Origin: JBGTIS01 sp041745535
GTDB taxonomy: Bacteria > Bacteroidota > Bacteroidia > Cytophagales > Cyclobacteriaceae
DNA: 64,000 nt
Reading direction: 5' to 3'
Assembly: GCA_041745535.1 (NCBI GenBank)
Contig: JBGTIS010000255.1
Coordinates: forward strand, 1-64,000
The notes beneath the pieces are model-generated. The model made no database searches. It was given only the letters and a program-made list of their open reading frames with translations, and was not told the origin of the DNA. This document shows positions 34,233 through 43,949 of this stretch, in pieces. Within the stretch, counting starts at the first letter, position 1, and each line of letters opens with the position of its first letter. A program made the translations under genes and the position numbers.

Positions 34233-35741
34233 TCAGACTTTGGAAAAGCTATCTTTCAGTTTATGATAAAGAGATTCAAACACCTCTATATTTTTGAGGT
34301 ATATGGGATGGGTATTTGTATCAGGCTGGTATTCACGAACAACATGCAGGATTTCATTCAGTTTGGTATAATCCTGTATTATGCCCAGGGATTTCATTCC
34401 CATAATAGCCGCACCCATGGAAGAACTTTCAGATGTTTGAATAATTTGTACTTTAGTACTAAATATATCAGCCAGCATCTGCACCCAAAATGAGGAAGCG
34501 GTAAAACCACCGTTGGCTGAAATTATATTTATTTTGCCTGTAGTTTCTTCAAGTGCCTGGCCTACCGTATACATGCCATACAGAATTCCTTCCATCACTG
34601 CCCGGATAAAGTGAGCTTTTTGATGGGTAATATCAATATTAAAAAACAAGCCTCTTGCATTGGCATCCCAGAAAGGTGAACGCTCGCCAAGCAGGTAAGG
34701 TAAAAAAATAAGACTATTAGCTCCAGGATTAACCGTTGCCGCTAACTCAATTAATTGTTTGTTGAGGTCTTTGCTATTGTCATCGTTACTATGGTTTTTG
34801 GTTGACGCAAAATTTTCTTTAAACCAGTTTAGTACCACCCCCCCATTATTAACAGCACCCCCAATAATATAACAGTCTTCTTCCAGCAAATAGCAAAATG
34901 TTCTTTCTTTCGGATCAGTAACCGGATTGCCAGATGCAATTCGAATGGCGCCACTGGTGCCAATGGTAAGCGCGGCAATTCCTGGTTGAATAGCATTAGA
35001 ACCCAAATTAGCCAGGCAACCGTCACTGGCGCCAATAATCATCGGAACATTCCCATTTAGACCCAAATGGTTGGCATAACTGGTTTTCATTTTACCTAGT
35101 TTATGAGAGGTAGGAACCAACTCTGATAAATGACTTTTTTTAATGCCAGCAAAGTCAAGTGATTTATTATACCAGGAAAGATTTTTAAGGTCAAAAAGGC
35201 CAGTGGCAGAGGCAATGGAATAATCAGCCAGGTATTCACCATAAAGTTCCTTAATTATGTATTCTTTGATTGAAATAAACTTCCAGGCTTTATGAAAAAT
35301 AGTTTTCTGATGCTCTCTGATCCAGGCAATTTTACAAAGCGGCGACATTGGATGAATCGGGGTGCCTGTGTGTAGGTAAATGTCATGTCCCTGTTCATTT
35401 CCTTTTAATATTTCGGCATATTCGGTACTTCGGGTATCCGCCCAGATAATGCAATCGGTTAATGGTTTTCCGCTTCTATCAATTACAATTACACTGTGCA
35501 TGGCACAACTCAAACTAATACCTGCTATAGATTTGGATTTATTCTGGCAGAGGGTAACTACTTCTTTTAATCCTTTCAAAACGGCATTTAGTATTTCATC
35601 TACTGATTGTTCGTGGAAATTAGGTTTTGGATTCAGTATCGGATACCCGTAATTAACTTTGGCAAATGGTTCACCCTGAAAGTCAAAGGCCATTACTTTG
35701 GTGCTTGTGGTGCCGATATCAATGGTAATAATACAATTCAA
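34233..35741 (-). CDS. gntK: gluconokinase, FGGY family
   Basis: A 502-residue sugar kinase phosphorylating gluconate (or a related acid or polyol). The first ATPase phosphate loop IDIGTTSTKVMAFD is at the N-terminus, the substrate-side NFHEQSVDEI and SCAMHSVI follow, and the second domain starts near residue 245 with TIGTSGAIRIA and GGAVNNGGVVL. The FGGY signature appears late, around SANGGFTASSFWVQM. It fits the bacterial GntK-like subgroup more than xylulokinase or glycerol kinase, but paralogues are hard to tell apart by eye. No gluconate transporter or regulator is next to it. Confidence 0.8.
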   Translation of the reverse strand: MNCIITIDIGTTSTKVMAFDFQGEPFAKVNYGYPILNPKPNFHEQSVDEILNAVLKGLKEVVTLCQNKSKSIAGISLSCAMHSVIVIDRSGKPLTDCIIWADTRSTEYAEILKGNEQGHDIYLHTGTPIHPMSPLCKIAWIREHQKTIFHKAWKFISIKEYIIKELYGEYLADYSIASATGLFDLKNLSWYNKSLDFAGIKKSHLSELVPTSHKLGKMKTSYANHLGLNGNVPMIIGASDGCLANLGSNAIQPGIAALTIGTSGAIRIASGNPVTDPKERTFCYLLEEDCYIIGGAVNNGGVVLNWFKENFASTKNHSNDDNSKDLNKQLIELAATVNPGANSLIFLPYLLGERSPFWDANARGLFFNIDITHQKAHFIRAVMEGILYGMYTVGQALEETTGKINIISANGGFTASSFWVQMLADIFSTKVQIIQTSESSSMGAAIMGMKSLGIIQDYTKLNEILHVVREYQPDTNTHPIYLKNIEVFESLYHKLKDSFSKV

Positions 35742-35769
35742 TTTTAAGAGTTAATTTGGTGATAAAAAG

Positions 35770-35777
35770 CAAATTTA
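35770..35777 (-). promoter_or_regulatory. candidate gntK promoter (-7 box)
   Basis: On the minus strand the bases read TAAATTTG, a full match to TAnnTTTG, 29 bases before the gntK start codon. The -33 region is not conserved. Confidence 0.42.
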
Positions 35778-36036
35778 TGGGAAAGATAGAAAATGCGTAT
35801 AAATGAAAACACCCATCTTCTAAAGTTTACCTTTTTTCTATCCAGAAATTACAGTATAAATGTCATGTTCAATCAATTGAAAAGGAACAATTGTTTACAG
35901 TCTTCCGCAAAATCGCCCGTAAGCATAAAAATTTTTATTGATAAATTAATTAAATATAAAATGTAAATCGTTGTTTTGGCTTATTATGGAAATAATTATT
36001 GAAATTACCCACCCGATTGTATTTTATTGTAAATTT

Positions 36037-36072
36037 ATCATCCTGATGATGATATGCTTCGTTACATATCAT
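36037..36072. promoter_or_regulatory. two inverted repeats upstream of the peroxiredoxin gene
   Basis: ATCATC-CT-GATGAT (36037-36050) is immediately joined to ATGATATG (36049-36056) and its perfect complement CATATCAT (36065-36072) across 8 bases. The pair ends 36 bases before the ATG, in an otherwise featureless 367-base spacer. Position and dyad symmetry suggest an operator for a redox-sensing regulator, or alternatively a hairpin in the leader RNA. Confidence 0.45.
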
Positions 36073-36108
36073 ATTAATTTTTATTAACAACCCAAAATCA
36101 TAACTATT

Positions 36109-36744
36109 ATGGAACTTAAATTAGGCGATACAGCTCCCAATTTCAAAGCTACTACCACTGAAGGTGAAATCGATTTCCACCAATGGCTTGGAGATAGTTG
36201 GGGACTTTTATTTTCGCACCCGGCCGACTATACACCGGTTTGCACTACCGAACTGGGCCGAACAGCACAACTTAAAAGTGAATTTGATAAGAGAAATGTA
36301 AAAGTAATGGCCATCAGCGTTGACCCCCTGGAATCGCATAAGGGATGGATCAATGATATCAATGAAACACAAAATACTACGGTAAACTTTCCATTGATAG
36401 CTGATAAAGATAAGGAAATAGCCAATTTGTATGGAATGATTCATCCAAACGCTTCCGATACCATGACTGTCCGTTCTGTATTTGTGATTGGTCCTGATAA
36501 AAAAATAAAGCTTTTATTAACCTATCCGGCGTCTACTGGGCGAAATTTTAATGAAATTCTTCGGGTTATCGATTCCCTGCAATTAACAGCCAACTATAGT
36601 GTGGCTACGCCTGCGGACTGGCAGGATGGCCAGGATTGTATCGTTTCACCATCCATTAGTACCGAAGATATTCCACAGAAATTTCCAAAAGGGCATAAAA
36701 TTATAAAACCCTATTTAAGAACTACTCCGCAGCCTAATAAATAA
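36109..36744 (+). CDS. 1-Cys peroxiredoxin (Prx6 type)
   Basis: A 211-residue cytosolic peroxidase that reduces hydrogen peroxide and organic peroxides. The peroxidatic cysteine is C45 in SHPADYTPVCTTELG. The C-terminal domain typical of Prx6 is present (ATPADWQDGQDC, then PKGHKIIKPYLRTTPQ), with a second cysteine near residue 177 that is not in the classical resolving position. Length is close to the Prx6 norm of about 220. It is monocistronic, with a possible operator upstream and a strong terminator after it, which fits stress control. Confidence 0.93.
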   Translation: MELKLGDTAPNFKATTTEGEIDFHQWLGDSWGLLFSHPADYTPVCTTELGRTAQLKSEFDKRNVKVMAISVDPLESHKGWINDINETQNTTVNFPLIADKDKEIANLYGMIHPNASDTMTVRSVFVIGPDKKIKLLLTYPASTGRNFNEILRVIDSLQLTANYSVATPADWQDGQDCIVSPSISTEDIPQKFPKGHKIIKPYLRTTPQPNK

Positions 36745-36754
36745 GTGGAAATTT

Positions 36755-36797
36755 AAAATCCCATAACTAACGAATGAATAGCTAGTTATGGGATTTT
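36755..36797. terminator. two-way terminator, peroxiredoxin / hybrid kinase
   Basis: A 15-base left arm (36755-36769, AAAATCCCATAACTA) pairs perfectly with 36783-36797 (TAGTTATGGGATTTT) across 13 bases, with T-runs outward on both strands. It serves the + strand peroxiredoxin and probably the - strand kinase. Confidence 0.9.
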
Positions 36798-36845
36798 TTG
36801 TAACTTTAAACCAGTCAACTGCAATTAAGGCTGCAATAGGCATAA

Positions 36846-39413
36846 TTATCCGATACTCTGGTTACTGACGTGGGTAACTGTTTTGCTAACAAGCTTAATA
36901 AACTGATCACAATTATCCTCTATTTTTCTGATTGCCATTCTTAGATCTGCCTCTTTTACCTCAGAATTTTCAAAAAGATTCCTGCTCTTTTCAATTTCAT
37001 GTAGAAGAAAGTCTGCTTCCAGAAAGGTTAAGAATGAATTTACCTTATGGCTGGTCGATTTGACGCGAACAATATCGCGTTCTTTCAGGGAATGAGTATA
37101 ACTTTTTTTGAAGGTTTCAATTTCCTGAATACACATATTTAAAAAACTATCTATCTGCTGTTCGTCATGATCAAACAGAAGTCGTATTTTTTCAAAATTA
37201 AGAGACTTTTCAGTAGACTTTACTAGCTCTGTATTTTGTGTGGATGAATCAGCAATTTGGATTTCTTCATTATTCAGGTTATCCAGGCTTTGGATAATTT
37301 TTCTATAGAGCTCGTCAGGATGAAATGGTTTAACTAGAAAATCCTTAAAGCCTGCATCATTCACTTTTTCCTTAATCTCAAATAACGCAGAGGCGGTAAG
37401 AGCGATAATTGCTGGTTTCTTTTTGCCATTTAAATTCATCAGATTAATTCTTCGGGTCGCCTCATATCCATCCATCACAGGCATCTGCAAATCCATCAGT
37501 ATGACATCGTAATATTTATTGGTAACTTTTTCAATTGCCTCTTCGCCATTGTTGGCAATATCTAAAACAACGTTCCAATCTTTAATAAATTTAGAAGCGA
37601 CTAACTGATTTATTTCATTATCTTCTACAAGTAAAATGTTCGCGCCTTTTAAGTCTTTCTGCTCATTGGCTAAATCAAATATATTAGCCTTTATTAAAGA
37701 AGACTTACCCTTATTAATTGTCAGGTCGAATGTAAATTCAGACCCGGTGTCGGGTATGCTATTAATAACAAGATGGCTTCCAAATAACTCTACCAGATTT
37801 TTCACGATAGTTAACCCTAAGCCGGTGCCACCATATTTTCTGGTAGTGTCAGAACTGGCTTGGGTAAAACCTTTGAATATTTCAGGGATTTTTTCCTGAG
37901 GAATTCCTATACCAGTATCTTTCACGGCAAATCTGATATTTGCTGAATCATCGTCTTCTTCGATCAAGTCAATATTAATAGAAACACTGCCAATTTCAGT
38001 AAATTTAAGGGCATTACTTACCAAATTGGTGATAATTTGATTTAACCGGACAGGATCTCCGTTAAAAGTGGTTGTAATTCTTTCATCAAAATTTAAGTTT
38101 AAATCAATTTGCTTTTCTTCGGCTTTATAAGAAAATGCTTGATAAATGTTTTCAATTACCTCTTTAAGATCAAATATAGTTTTCTCTAACGTGATTTTCC
38201 CTGCCTCAATTTTGCTGAAGTCTAAAATATCATTGATCAGGCATATCAAATTTTCACCGGAAACTTTAAGTATATTTAGGTGTTTCAGTTGATGCTTCGA
38301 TGGATTCTCCTGTAATAGCAAGCGGGTTATACTAATAATCGCATGAATAGGAGTCCGGATTTCATGGCTCATATTAGCCAAAAACGCGCCTTTGGATTTA
38401 CTGGCTTGTTCGGCTTCAGCTTTTGCTTTTAAAAGCTGGATTTCTAATTCTTTTCTTTGCGAAGTATCAGTGATTCTAACCTGTAATAAATTTTCATTGG
38501 TTATATTAAGAGAAGAAATGGCCACATTTCCCCAAAAAGTTTCTCCATTGCTATTCAGGCACTCAATTTCTTTGTCCCACTTATTACCGTCATCTAAAAT
38601 TTTTCTAATAGTTCCTAAATTGTGGGCTGTATTATTTCCTTTAAAAAGGTAAAATAATGAATTGCCAATTAAATCACTTTTTTTGCTTACCCTGAATAGA
38701 TGCAGCGCTTTGTTGCTGCAATTTATAATACTGAAGTTTAATTTATCTACCAGAAATATCGCATCGTAAGCCTGATCAAAAATATTGGACAGCTTTTTTT
38801 CGGCATCCAATAAATGCTGGTGTTGTAAATCTTTAACCTGGAAATAGTAGAAATTAATTACCACCGATAAAATAAACGTTAAAAGCATATTTAAACGGTA
38901 ATCCCAGTGCAAATCAATCTCATTGAGATTATCTAATTTGAATAAGGAATAATCGGTAAATTCTAAAATTGAATAGGCAAGCAGGGTAATAAACCCGGAT
39001 ATAAAAATATCCAGAACGTTCTTTTTATCATGGATTAATGGAATCGCAAAGAAAATTGGGATGAGAATAAGGTGATCACCCCCAGCTTTGCTCAGGGAAG
39101 ACGCATTGATAAATACATTAACCAGAGCCAGAATAATGATAAGAAATTTTGCGGTCCTATATTTTCTGAATCTATTAGAAATTATACAGGTTAAATATAA
39201 AAATACTAAAATACCTTCAATCAGATAGAGATATTCTGAAGGAAAATTTTTATAGTAAAATATATAAACAAATGATATAATTGAACCTGTCAGACTCAAT
39301 CTGTTGATGAGTATAATTCGGTATTCATCAGGTCCTACCGTCTTATTCGGTGGAACTCCCTGATAGGAAATGAATTTCCATACCGAAATTATATTTTGGA
39401 GCCATACTTTCAT
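36846..39413 (-). CDS. hybrid histidine kinase (membrane, PAS, HisKA, HATPase, receiver, Hpt)
   Basis: An 855-residue sensor carrying a whole phosphorelay in one chain. The N-terminus has six membrane helices (about residues 30-195). A PAS domain follows (about 205-325), then HisKA with H350 in MSHEIRTPIHAII, the ATPase (SNALKFTEIG, DTGIGIP, YGGTGLGL), a receiver with D641 in LMDLQMPVMDGYE, and a C-terminal Hpt domain with H789 in STSHKVNSFLTFL. An output regulator is not encoded nearby. It resembles the other large kinase in this window in the HisKA-ATPase-receiver part but has a different sensor and the added Hpt. Confidence 0.93.
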   Translation of the reverse strand: MKVWLQNIISVWKFISYQGVPPNKTVGPDEYRIILINRLSLTGSIISFVYIFYYKNFPSEYLYLIEGILVFLYLTCIISNRFRKYRTAKFLIIILALVNVFINASSLSKAGGDHLILIPIFFAIPLIHDKKNVLDIFISGFITLLAYSILEFTDYSLFKLDNLNEIDLHWDYRLNMLLTFILSVVINFYYFQVKDLQHQHLLDAEKKLSNIFDQAYDAIFLVDKLNFSIINCSNKALHLFRVSKKSDLIGNSLFYLFKGNNTAHNLGTIRKILDDGNKWDKEIECLNSNGETFWGNVAISSLNITNENLLQVRITDTSQRKELEIQLLKAKAEAEQASKSKGAFLANMSHEIRTPIHAIISITRLLLQENPSKHQLKHLNILKVSGENLICLINDILDFSKIEAGKITLEKTIFDLKEVIENIYQAFSYKAEEKQIDLNLNFDERITTTFNGDPVRLNQIITNLVSNALKFTEIGSVSINIDLIEEDDDSANIRFAVKDTGIGIPQEKIPEIFKGFTQASSDTTRKYGGTGLGLTIVKNLVELFGSHLVINSIPDTGSEFTFDLTINKGKSSLIKANIFDLANEQKDLKGANILLVEDNEINQLVASKFIKDWNVVLDIANNGEEAIEKVTNKYYDVILMDLQMPVMDGYEATRRINLMNLNGKKKPAIIALTASALFEIKEKVNDAGFKDFLVKPFHPDELYRKIIQSLDNLNNEEIQIADSSTQNTELVKSTEKSLNFEKIRLLFDHDEQQIDSFLNMCIQEIETFKKSYTHSLKERDIVRVKSTSHKVNSFLTFLEADFLLHEIEKSRNLFENSEVKEADLRMAIRKIEDNCDQFIKLVSKTVTHVSNQSIG

Positions 39414-39513
39414 GAACGTACCAATCCCATTTCTTAAACTAATCTATAAAACATAATAGTTAGATAAAATTTAATGCCAAAAAAAACGCTACAATGTAAG
39501 GAAATTGATAGTA

Positions 39514-40872
39514 TTAAATAATATCAAGCTTTTGCGCGGTTCTCTTTATCGCATCAATTGTTCTCGTTAAATCAGTATTTCCATGCCCAGCCATTAATGA
39601 CAATCGTACACGGGTAATCTTTCTTGGTACAGCAGGATATGGAACTGAATTTACTAATATTCCTTCTTCGTGCAATAAATAGGCCATTTGCTTTACTTTG
39701 TAGTCATCGCCAATAATGATTGGGAAAATCGCGGTTTCAGAATTACCTATATTTAAACCCAACCTTAGTAACTCCCCCTTAATATAGGTTATATTATTCC
39801 ATAATTGGGCTCTTAATTCAGGTTCCTCCTGCATAATTTTGATCGCCTCCATGGCTGCCGCGCATGCAGGAACAAATGGGGCAGTTGAAAACATGTAAGG
39901 TCGACTCGCGTATTTAATATAATTGATTAGTTTTCGGTTTCCCGCGACAAATCCGCCTGTGCTTCCAAGAGCCTTACTGAGGGTGCCAGTAACTATATCC
40001 ACTTTATTTTCTAAATGAAAATATTCTACTGCTCCACCGCCGTTCTCGCCAATTACACCTGTGGCATGTGCTTCATCCACTAACACCCACGCCCCATATT
40101 GGTGCGCTAATTCCACAATATTATCTAGTGGAGCAATATCGCCATCCATAGAATACACACCATCCACAACTACTAATTTATTGGTATATTTATCTTTTAC
40201 CCCCTGTAGCACTCTTTCCAATGATTCCATGTCATTATGCATGAAAAATTTCTTGTTGGTCTTAGCACTTCCATCCAATAAACTCGCATGAGAGTACATA
40301 TCATAAATTACTACATCGGTTTCTTTCATTAGTACCGAAATGGTACCCACATTGGCTGTATATCCTGAAGTAAATACAAGTGCTTCTTCACAATTTTTAA
40401 GCTTCGCGATTTTATCTTCAAGTTGTATTAAAATATTAGTAGTTCCATTTAAAAGAGGAGCTCCACCAGGACCTGCGCCTTGACGAACCAGGCACTTCAT
40501 GGCGGCATTTATTACTTCCGGATGTTGGCTCAAGCCTAGGTAATCGTTAGAAGCCATGTTAACCATATTTTTCAGGTTACCAGCTAAGTCGCTAATCGTA
40601 ACATTAGTTTGGCAACCATTTTGAGATGACCTTCTATAAAGATTATGGTTATTATTTGTTAAATCATCAATCCAGCTATTTAGAAACTCAAGTCGGTCTT
40701 CAAAAGAAAAATTCGCGATTCGTTTGTCCGCGAATACATCATAAAAGGAATACTTATTTGAATCAATAGTTTTGTTTTGTGTAACATTAAATTTCAATTC
40801 GTTCGAGAAATCATTGTTAATTTCCTTTTTTTCAATTTGTAAAATTGATTCATTAATTAAAGTTTTTTCCAT
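39514..40872 (-). CDS. alpha-oxoamine synthase (serine palmitoyltransferase-like PLP enzyme)
   Basis: A 452-residue PLP enzyme that joins an amino acid to an acyl-CoA with loss of CO2. Motifs are NMASNDYLGLSQHPEV, SGYTANVGTISVL, YDMYSHASLLDG, the cofactor-binding DEAHATGVIGENGGG and the PLP lysine K300 in TGTLSKALGSTGGF. The TLSKALGS form is closer to serine palmitoyltransferase than to BioF or KBL (usually GTLGKA). It diverges from an SDR gene, the class that reduces the 3-keto product. Options are serine palmitoyltransferase for sphingolipids or the cysteate acyltransferase that makes capnine in Cytophagales-type sulfonolipids. An N-terminal extension of about 55-60 residues precedes the core. 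Confidence 0.8.
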   Translation of the reverse strand: MEKTLINESILQIEKKEINNDFSNELKFNVTQNKTIDSNKYSFYDVFADKRIANFSFEDRLEFLNSWIDDLTNNNHNLYRRSSQNGCQTNVTISDLAGNLKNMVNMASNDYLGLSQHPEVINAAMKCLVRQGAGPGGAPLLNGTTNILIQLEDKIAKLKNCEEALVFTSGYTANVGTISVLMKETDVVIYDMYSHASLLDGSAKTNKKFFMHNDMESLERVLQGVKDKYTNKLVVVDGVYSMDGDIAPLDNIVELAHQYGAWVLVDEAHATGVIGENGGGAVEYFHLENKVDIVTGTLSKALGSTGGFVAGNRKLINYIKYASRPYMFSTAPFVPACAAAMEAIKIMQEEPELRAQLWNNITYIKGELLRLGLNIGNSETAIFPIIIGDDYKVKQMAYLLHEEGILVNSVPYPAVPRKITRVRLSLMAGHGNTDLTRTIDAIKRTAQKLDII

Positions 40873-41175
40873 TTTTATTGGGATTTAAAATTTGAAGAGA
40901 TAATTCCAAATAGAATAATAATTTGTGTATCTCCAAAGTTTGTATCCAATATTGGCTTATACAATTTGTAAAAACATGTTCATTTATGGGCTTTATACAT
41001 TTTAAATAGTAAATGGGACGAAAACCTTACATGAACCTTTATTAGAAGGTAAATATCAATGGGGTTTACTTCTTTCTTAAGTATAATATTTGTTAATGAT
41101 TTTGTTTTATTCTTATACAAAACAATAAATTTTTTACAAAAAAAATTGAAATTATAATACATTGACTAATCTGAG
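40873..41175. promoter_or_regulatory. divergent intergenic region, oxoamine synthase / SDR
   Basis: A 303-base, very AT-rich spacer that must hold promoters for both strands. No full TAnnTTTG box with proper spacing was found for either gene; several TTTG words occur. There is no gene or hairpin of note. Confidence 0.35.
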
Positions 41176-41970
41176 GTGAAAAAGAATATTTTAATAACTG
41201 GTGCCAGTTCTGGAATTGGCAAAATCTGCGCAAACTATCTGACAAATTGTGGTAATCATGTAATTGGCACATCAAGAAAATCATATATAGATGATTTCGG
41301 ATACCCCATTATTCAAATGGATGTAACCGATGCGGCGTCTGTTTCATGTGCCATTAGCCGGGTCACTACTGAATTTGGTAATATTGATGTGCTTATCAAT
41401 AACGCGGGAATGGGGATAGCGGGGCCTATAATTTCTACTCCGCTCACTGAAGCAAAATTACAGTTTGAAACTAATTTTTTTGGTCTTTTACAGGTATCTC
41501 AACATGTTGCTAACCACATGAAACAACAGCATGGCGGATTAATTATTAACATGAGTTCTATTGCCGGTAAGGTAGGATTACCCTTTCAGGGGTTATACAG
41601 CGCCAGCAAATTCGCGGTAGAAGGCGTAAGCCAGGCCATGCGCATGGAGTTAGCTGTCAATAATATTAAAGTAGTGCTGGTAAATCCCGGCGATTTCAAA
41701 ACAAATTTTACCCAGAATAGAGTTATCCATCAGGAAAGTGATACTGAAACTGTCGCATTCCAAAAAGCTTTGGATATAATTAATAAGAATGAAACAAACG
41801 GTGGAGATCCGATTGAAATAGCAAAAGTTATACACCGCATTATCAGGAGTAAAAATCCAAAAACCAATTACTTTGTGGGGAGTTCCGGCGAAAAAATCTT
41901 TACCAGAATGATCAACTATTTGCCAAGTAAACAAATTGAAAAAATTCTTTCCCGGTTTTATGGCATTTAA
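41176..41970 (+). CDS. short-chain dehydrogenase/reductase (possible 3-keto-sphinganine-type reductase)
   Basis: A 264-residue NAD(P)H-dependent SDR of the classical type. The cofactor loop is TGASSGIG (residues 8-15), then NNAGMGIAGP, the catalytic Ser region INMSSIAGKVGLP, and Y141/K145 in LYSASKFAVEG. The GTG start at 41176 is forced: an in-frame stop lies directly upstream and the Rossmann strand begins at residue 4. It sits head to head with the oxoamine synthase, whose 3-keto product would be its natural substrate. The specificity is inferred from that neighbour; the sequence alone shows only an SDR. Confidence 0.85.
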   Translation: MKKNILITGASSGIGKICANYLTNCGNHVIGTSRKSYIDDFGYPIIQMDVTDAASVSCAISRVTTEFGNIDVLINNAGMGIAGPIISTPLTEAKLQFETNFFGLLQVSQHVANHMKQQHGGLIINMSSIAGKVGLPFQGLYSASKFAVEGVSQAMRMELAVNNIKVVLVNPGDFKTNFTQNRVIHQESDTETVAFQKALDIINKNETNGGDPIEIAKVIHRIIRSKNPKTNYFVGSSGEKIFTRMINYLPSKQIEKILSRFYGI

Positions 41971-42063
41971 ATTTCGCGAAAATTCAGATTTTAAGATTTT
42001 TCAAATTTATATCGAATAAACTTAATACCCCCTTAGGAAGTTACAAATACAAATCAGTTTTGT

Positions 42064-43164
42064 ATGAGTAATATTCAGTTTTATTCTGATGCCACGTTAA
42101 ATAGCATGCGGCGTTGTACCGACCCTTTAGCCGAACAGGCCATACATGCATTGTTTCAGCATGCGGATAAAAGTAAGTTCAGGCAGCTTTTGGCCACACT
42201 CCATGATAATAGCTCCAGGTTACCCGACCACTTGCCTGATGCTGTATATAATTTTTTTGAATGCAGCAGAAAATTACCTGTTTGGGCTGATGAAAAGCTG
42301 ATGATAAATGGAACAGCATTTTTCGACAAACATGCCTCGGATCTGTTGACGATGCTTGGTTTATATTCATTGCCGTATTGTTATGCATCGGGTAACGGTG
42401 CTCAGGTTTTATTTTTAACTGAACGCCTAAAAAATAATGCATTGAAAAGATTGCTGGAAACAGGGCAGTATGTATTTGATGTATGTAGCAGGAATGCTTT
42501 TTCTAAAGAGGGAAAAGCTATTTGCGGTTCACAGAAGGTACGCCTTATGCACGCTGCCATCAGGTATTATATTAAAGCGGGACACCAGTGGAGTTCTGAG
42601 TGGGGAGAACCAATTAACCAAGAAGATATGGCAGGTACCAATCTGGCCATGTCATTGATAGCAATTCGGGGGCTAAGAAAACTAGGCACACATGTTTCTT
42701 ACCAGGATGCGATGGCTTATATACACCTTTGGAATGTAGCAGGATATATTATGGGTATTGACGAAAAACTTTTACCTATGAATGGTAAGGAAGCATTTAT
42801 TTTATGTAAATTAATTGAAGATAGACAGTTTCAATATTCAAAAGCCGGGGAAGCACTTACAAAGTCATTGTTATCTGCTATTCAGACTACTGCACCTGCC
42901 AGTTTTTCCAGAATTCTTCCGGCTTATATGCGTACTTTGCTGGGTGATGAAGTAGCGGATTTGCTGAAACTACCGAAGTCGTCTTCAGGTTTTTTAGCGA
43001 TTCAGCCTCTCAAAGGCATCAACATGTTTAAAAGCTTGATTAATAAAAATGGCAATAATTACCACAAAGCTTATCGGCAATTACACAGACAAAATGTTTA
43101 TTCAGCTAAAATGTCACTACACAAAGCTTCTAATTTTCAAATTCCTGCCACTTTAATAAACTAA
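42064..43164 (+). CDS. MpaB/DUF2236-family oxygenase-like protein
   Basis: A 366-residue all-helical protein of the DUF2236 superfamily, which includes the fungal MpaB oxygenase and the rubber-degrading latex-clearing protein, a heme b dioxygenase. Family marks are KVRLMHAAIRYYI, whose histidine is the proximal heme-ligand candidate, the EPINQEDMAGTNLAMSL helix and YIHLWNVAGYIMGID. No signal peptide is present. The likely role is oxidative cleavage of a long-chain lipid or isoprenoid. It lies 93 bases after the SDR gene on the same strand. Heme binding is known for relatives; substrate here is unknown. Confidence 0.78.
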   Translation: MSNIQFYSDATLNSMRRCTDPLAEQAIHALFQHADKSKFRQLLATLHDNSSRLPDHLPDAVYNFFECSRKLPVWADEKLMINGTAFFDKHASDLLTMLGLYSLPYCYASGNGAQVLFLTERLKNNALKRLLETGQYVFDVCSRNAFSKEGKAICGSQKVRLMHAAIRYYIKAGHQWSSEWGEPINQEDMAGTNLAMSLIAIRGLRKLGTHVSYQDAMAYIHLWNVAGYIMGIDEKLLPMNGKEAFILCKLIEDRQFQYSKAGEALTKSLLSAIQTTAPASFSRILPAYMRTLLGDEVADLLKLPKSSSGFLAIQPLKGINMFKSLINKNGNNYHKAYRQLHRQNVYSAKMSLHKASNFQIPATLIN

Positions 43165-43303
43165 TCTTCTCAAACAAATACCGGTTTATTCTGATAAGTA
43201 AGTACAATTCATTTTAGGGCTATTTTTTGAAAAATAGTTTGTTTATTTTGGTAAAAAATTTTTCATTCGTTTTTTTATTTATAATTTTTTAATCAGTATT
43301 CAA

Positions 43304-43882
43304 ATGAAAACAAACCATGTACTTACTTTTTTAGCTATTATTCTCATCCTTGACATGATGACTGCTTGCCAATCAAAAATTCCCTATGGAAGCACCTATT
43401 ACCTTCCACAACAAAAGAGGGAAATTTCCGAGAAAAAAATCAATGTCGTTCATACTGAAAAAGCTTATGTTTCTATAGAAAAGTTGAGCCCCATAAGTCC
43501 TTCTGTAGAGGTCATGATTAGCAATGCCGAGCGGAAAATTTCAGAAATTAATGCTGAAAAAAATCTTCTAGGAAACAGCGGTGTAAAATCCGGCCAGCAA
43601 ACAGTAACCGAAAAGAATCAATTAAGCGCAAAAGCGCTTAAACAGCAGAGAAAAGAAAGCAGGAAAGAATTAAAGCAGATTTTGAAAGAATATAAAAACG
43701 ACATCAAAGAGTTAAAAAGAGATAAGTCTGAAAAGGCCGCTTCCCGAAATCTTACTATTGGAATTGTTTTAGCCGCTATCGGGTTATTACTTTTACTTTT
43801 AGTTCCGGGAAGTGTAGGCTATGTATTGGGAACCATTGCCCTGGTAATCGGTATTGTACTAATTGTACTCGACCTTATCTAA
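43304..43882 (+). CDS. small lipoprotein with C-terminal membrane hairpin (paralogue A)
   Basis: A 192-residue protein with a lipoprotein-type signal (lipobox MTAC, Cys near residue 22), then SKIPYGSTYYLP. A charged coiled coil follows (residues about 105-145, rich in K and E), then two glycine-containing hydrophobic segments at the C-terminus (residues about 147-190, NLTIGIVLAAIGLLLLLL). It is clearly related to the next gene: same length, same SKIPYGSTYY word, same layout. I do not recognise the family. A lipid anchor plus a coiled coil plus a membrane hairpin suggests a protein bridging or organising the envelope. Confidence 0.7.
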   Translation: MKTNHVLTFLAIILILDMMTACQSKIPYGSTYYLPQQKREISEKKINVVHTEKAYVSIEKLSPISPSVEVMISNAERKISEINAEKNLLGNSGVKSGQQTVTEKNQLSAKALKQQRKESRKELKQILKEYKNDIKELKRDKSEKAASRNLTIGIVLAAIGLLLLLLVPGSVGYVLGTIALVIGIVLIVLDLI

Positions 43883-43949
43883 TATTAACATTACCTTTCA
43901 AACTTTTATAATCACAAATTGACTACCTCAAAAAACAATTACCATTTTA

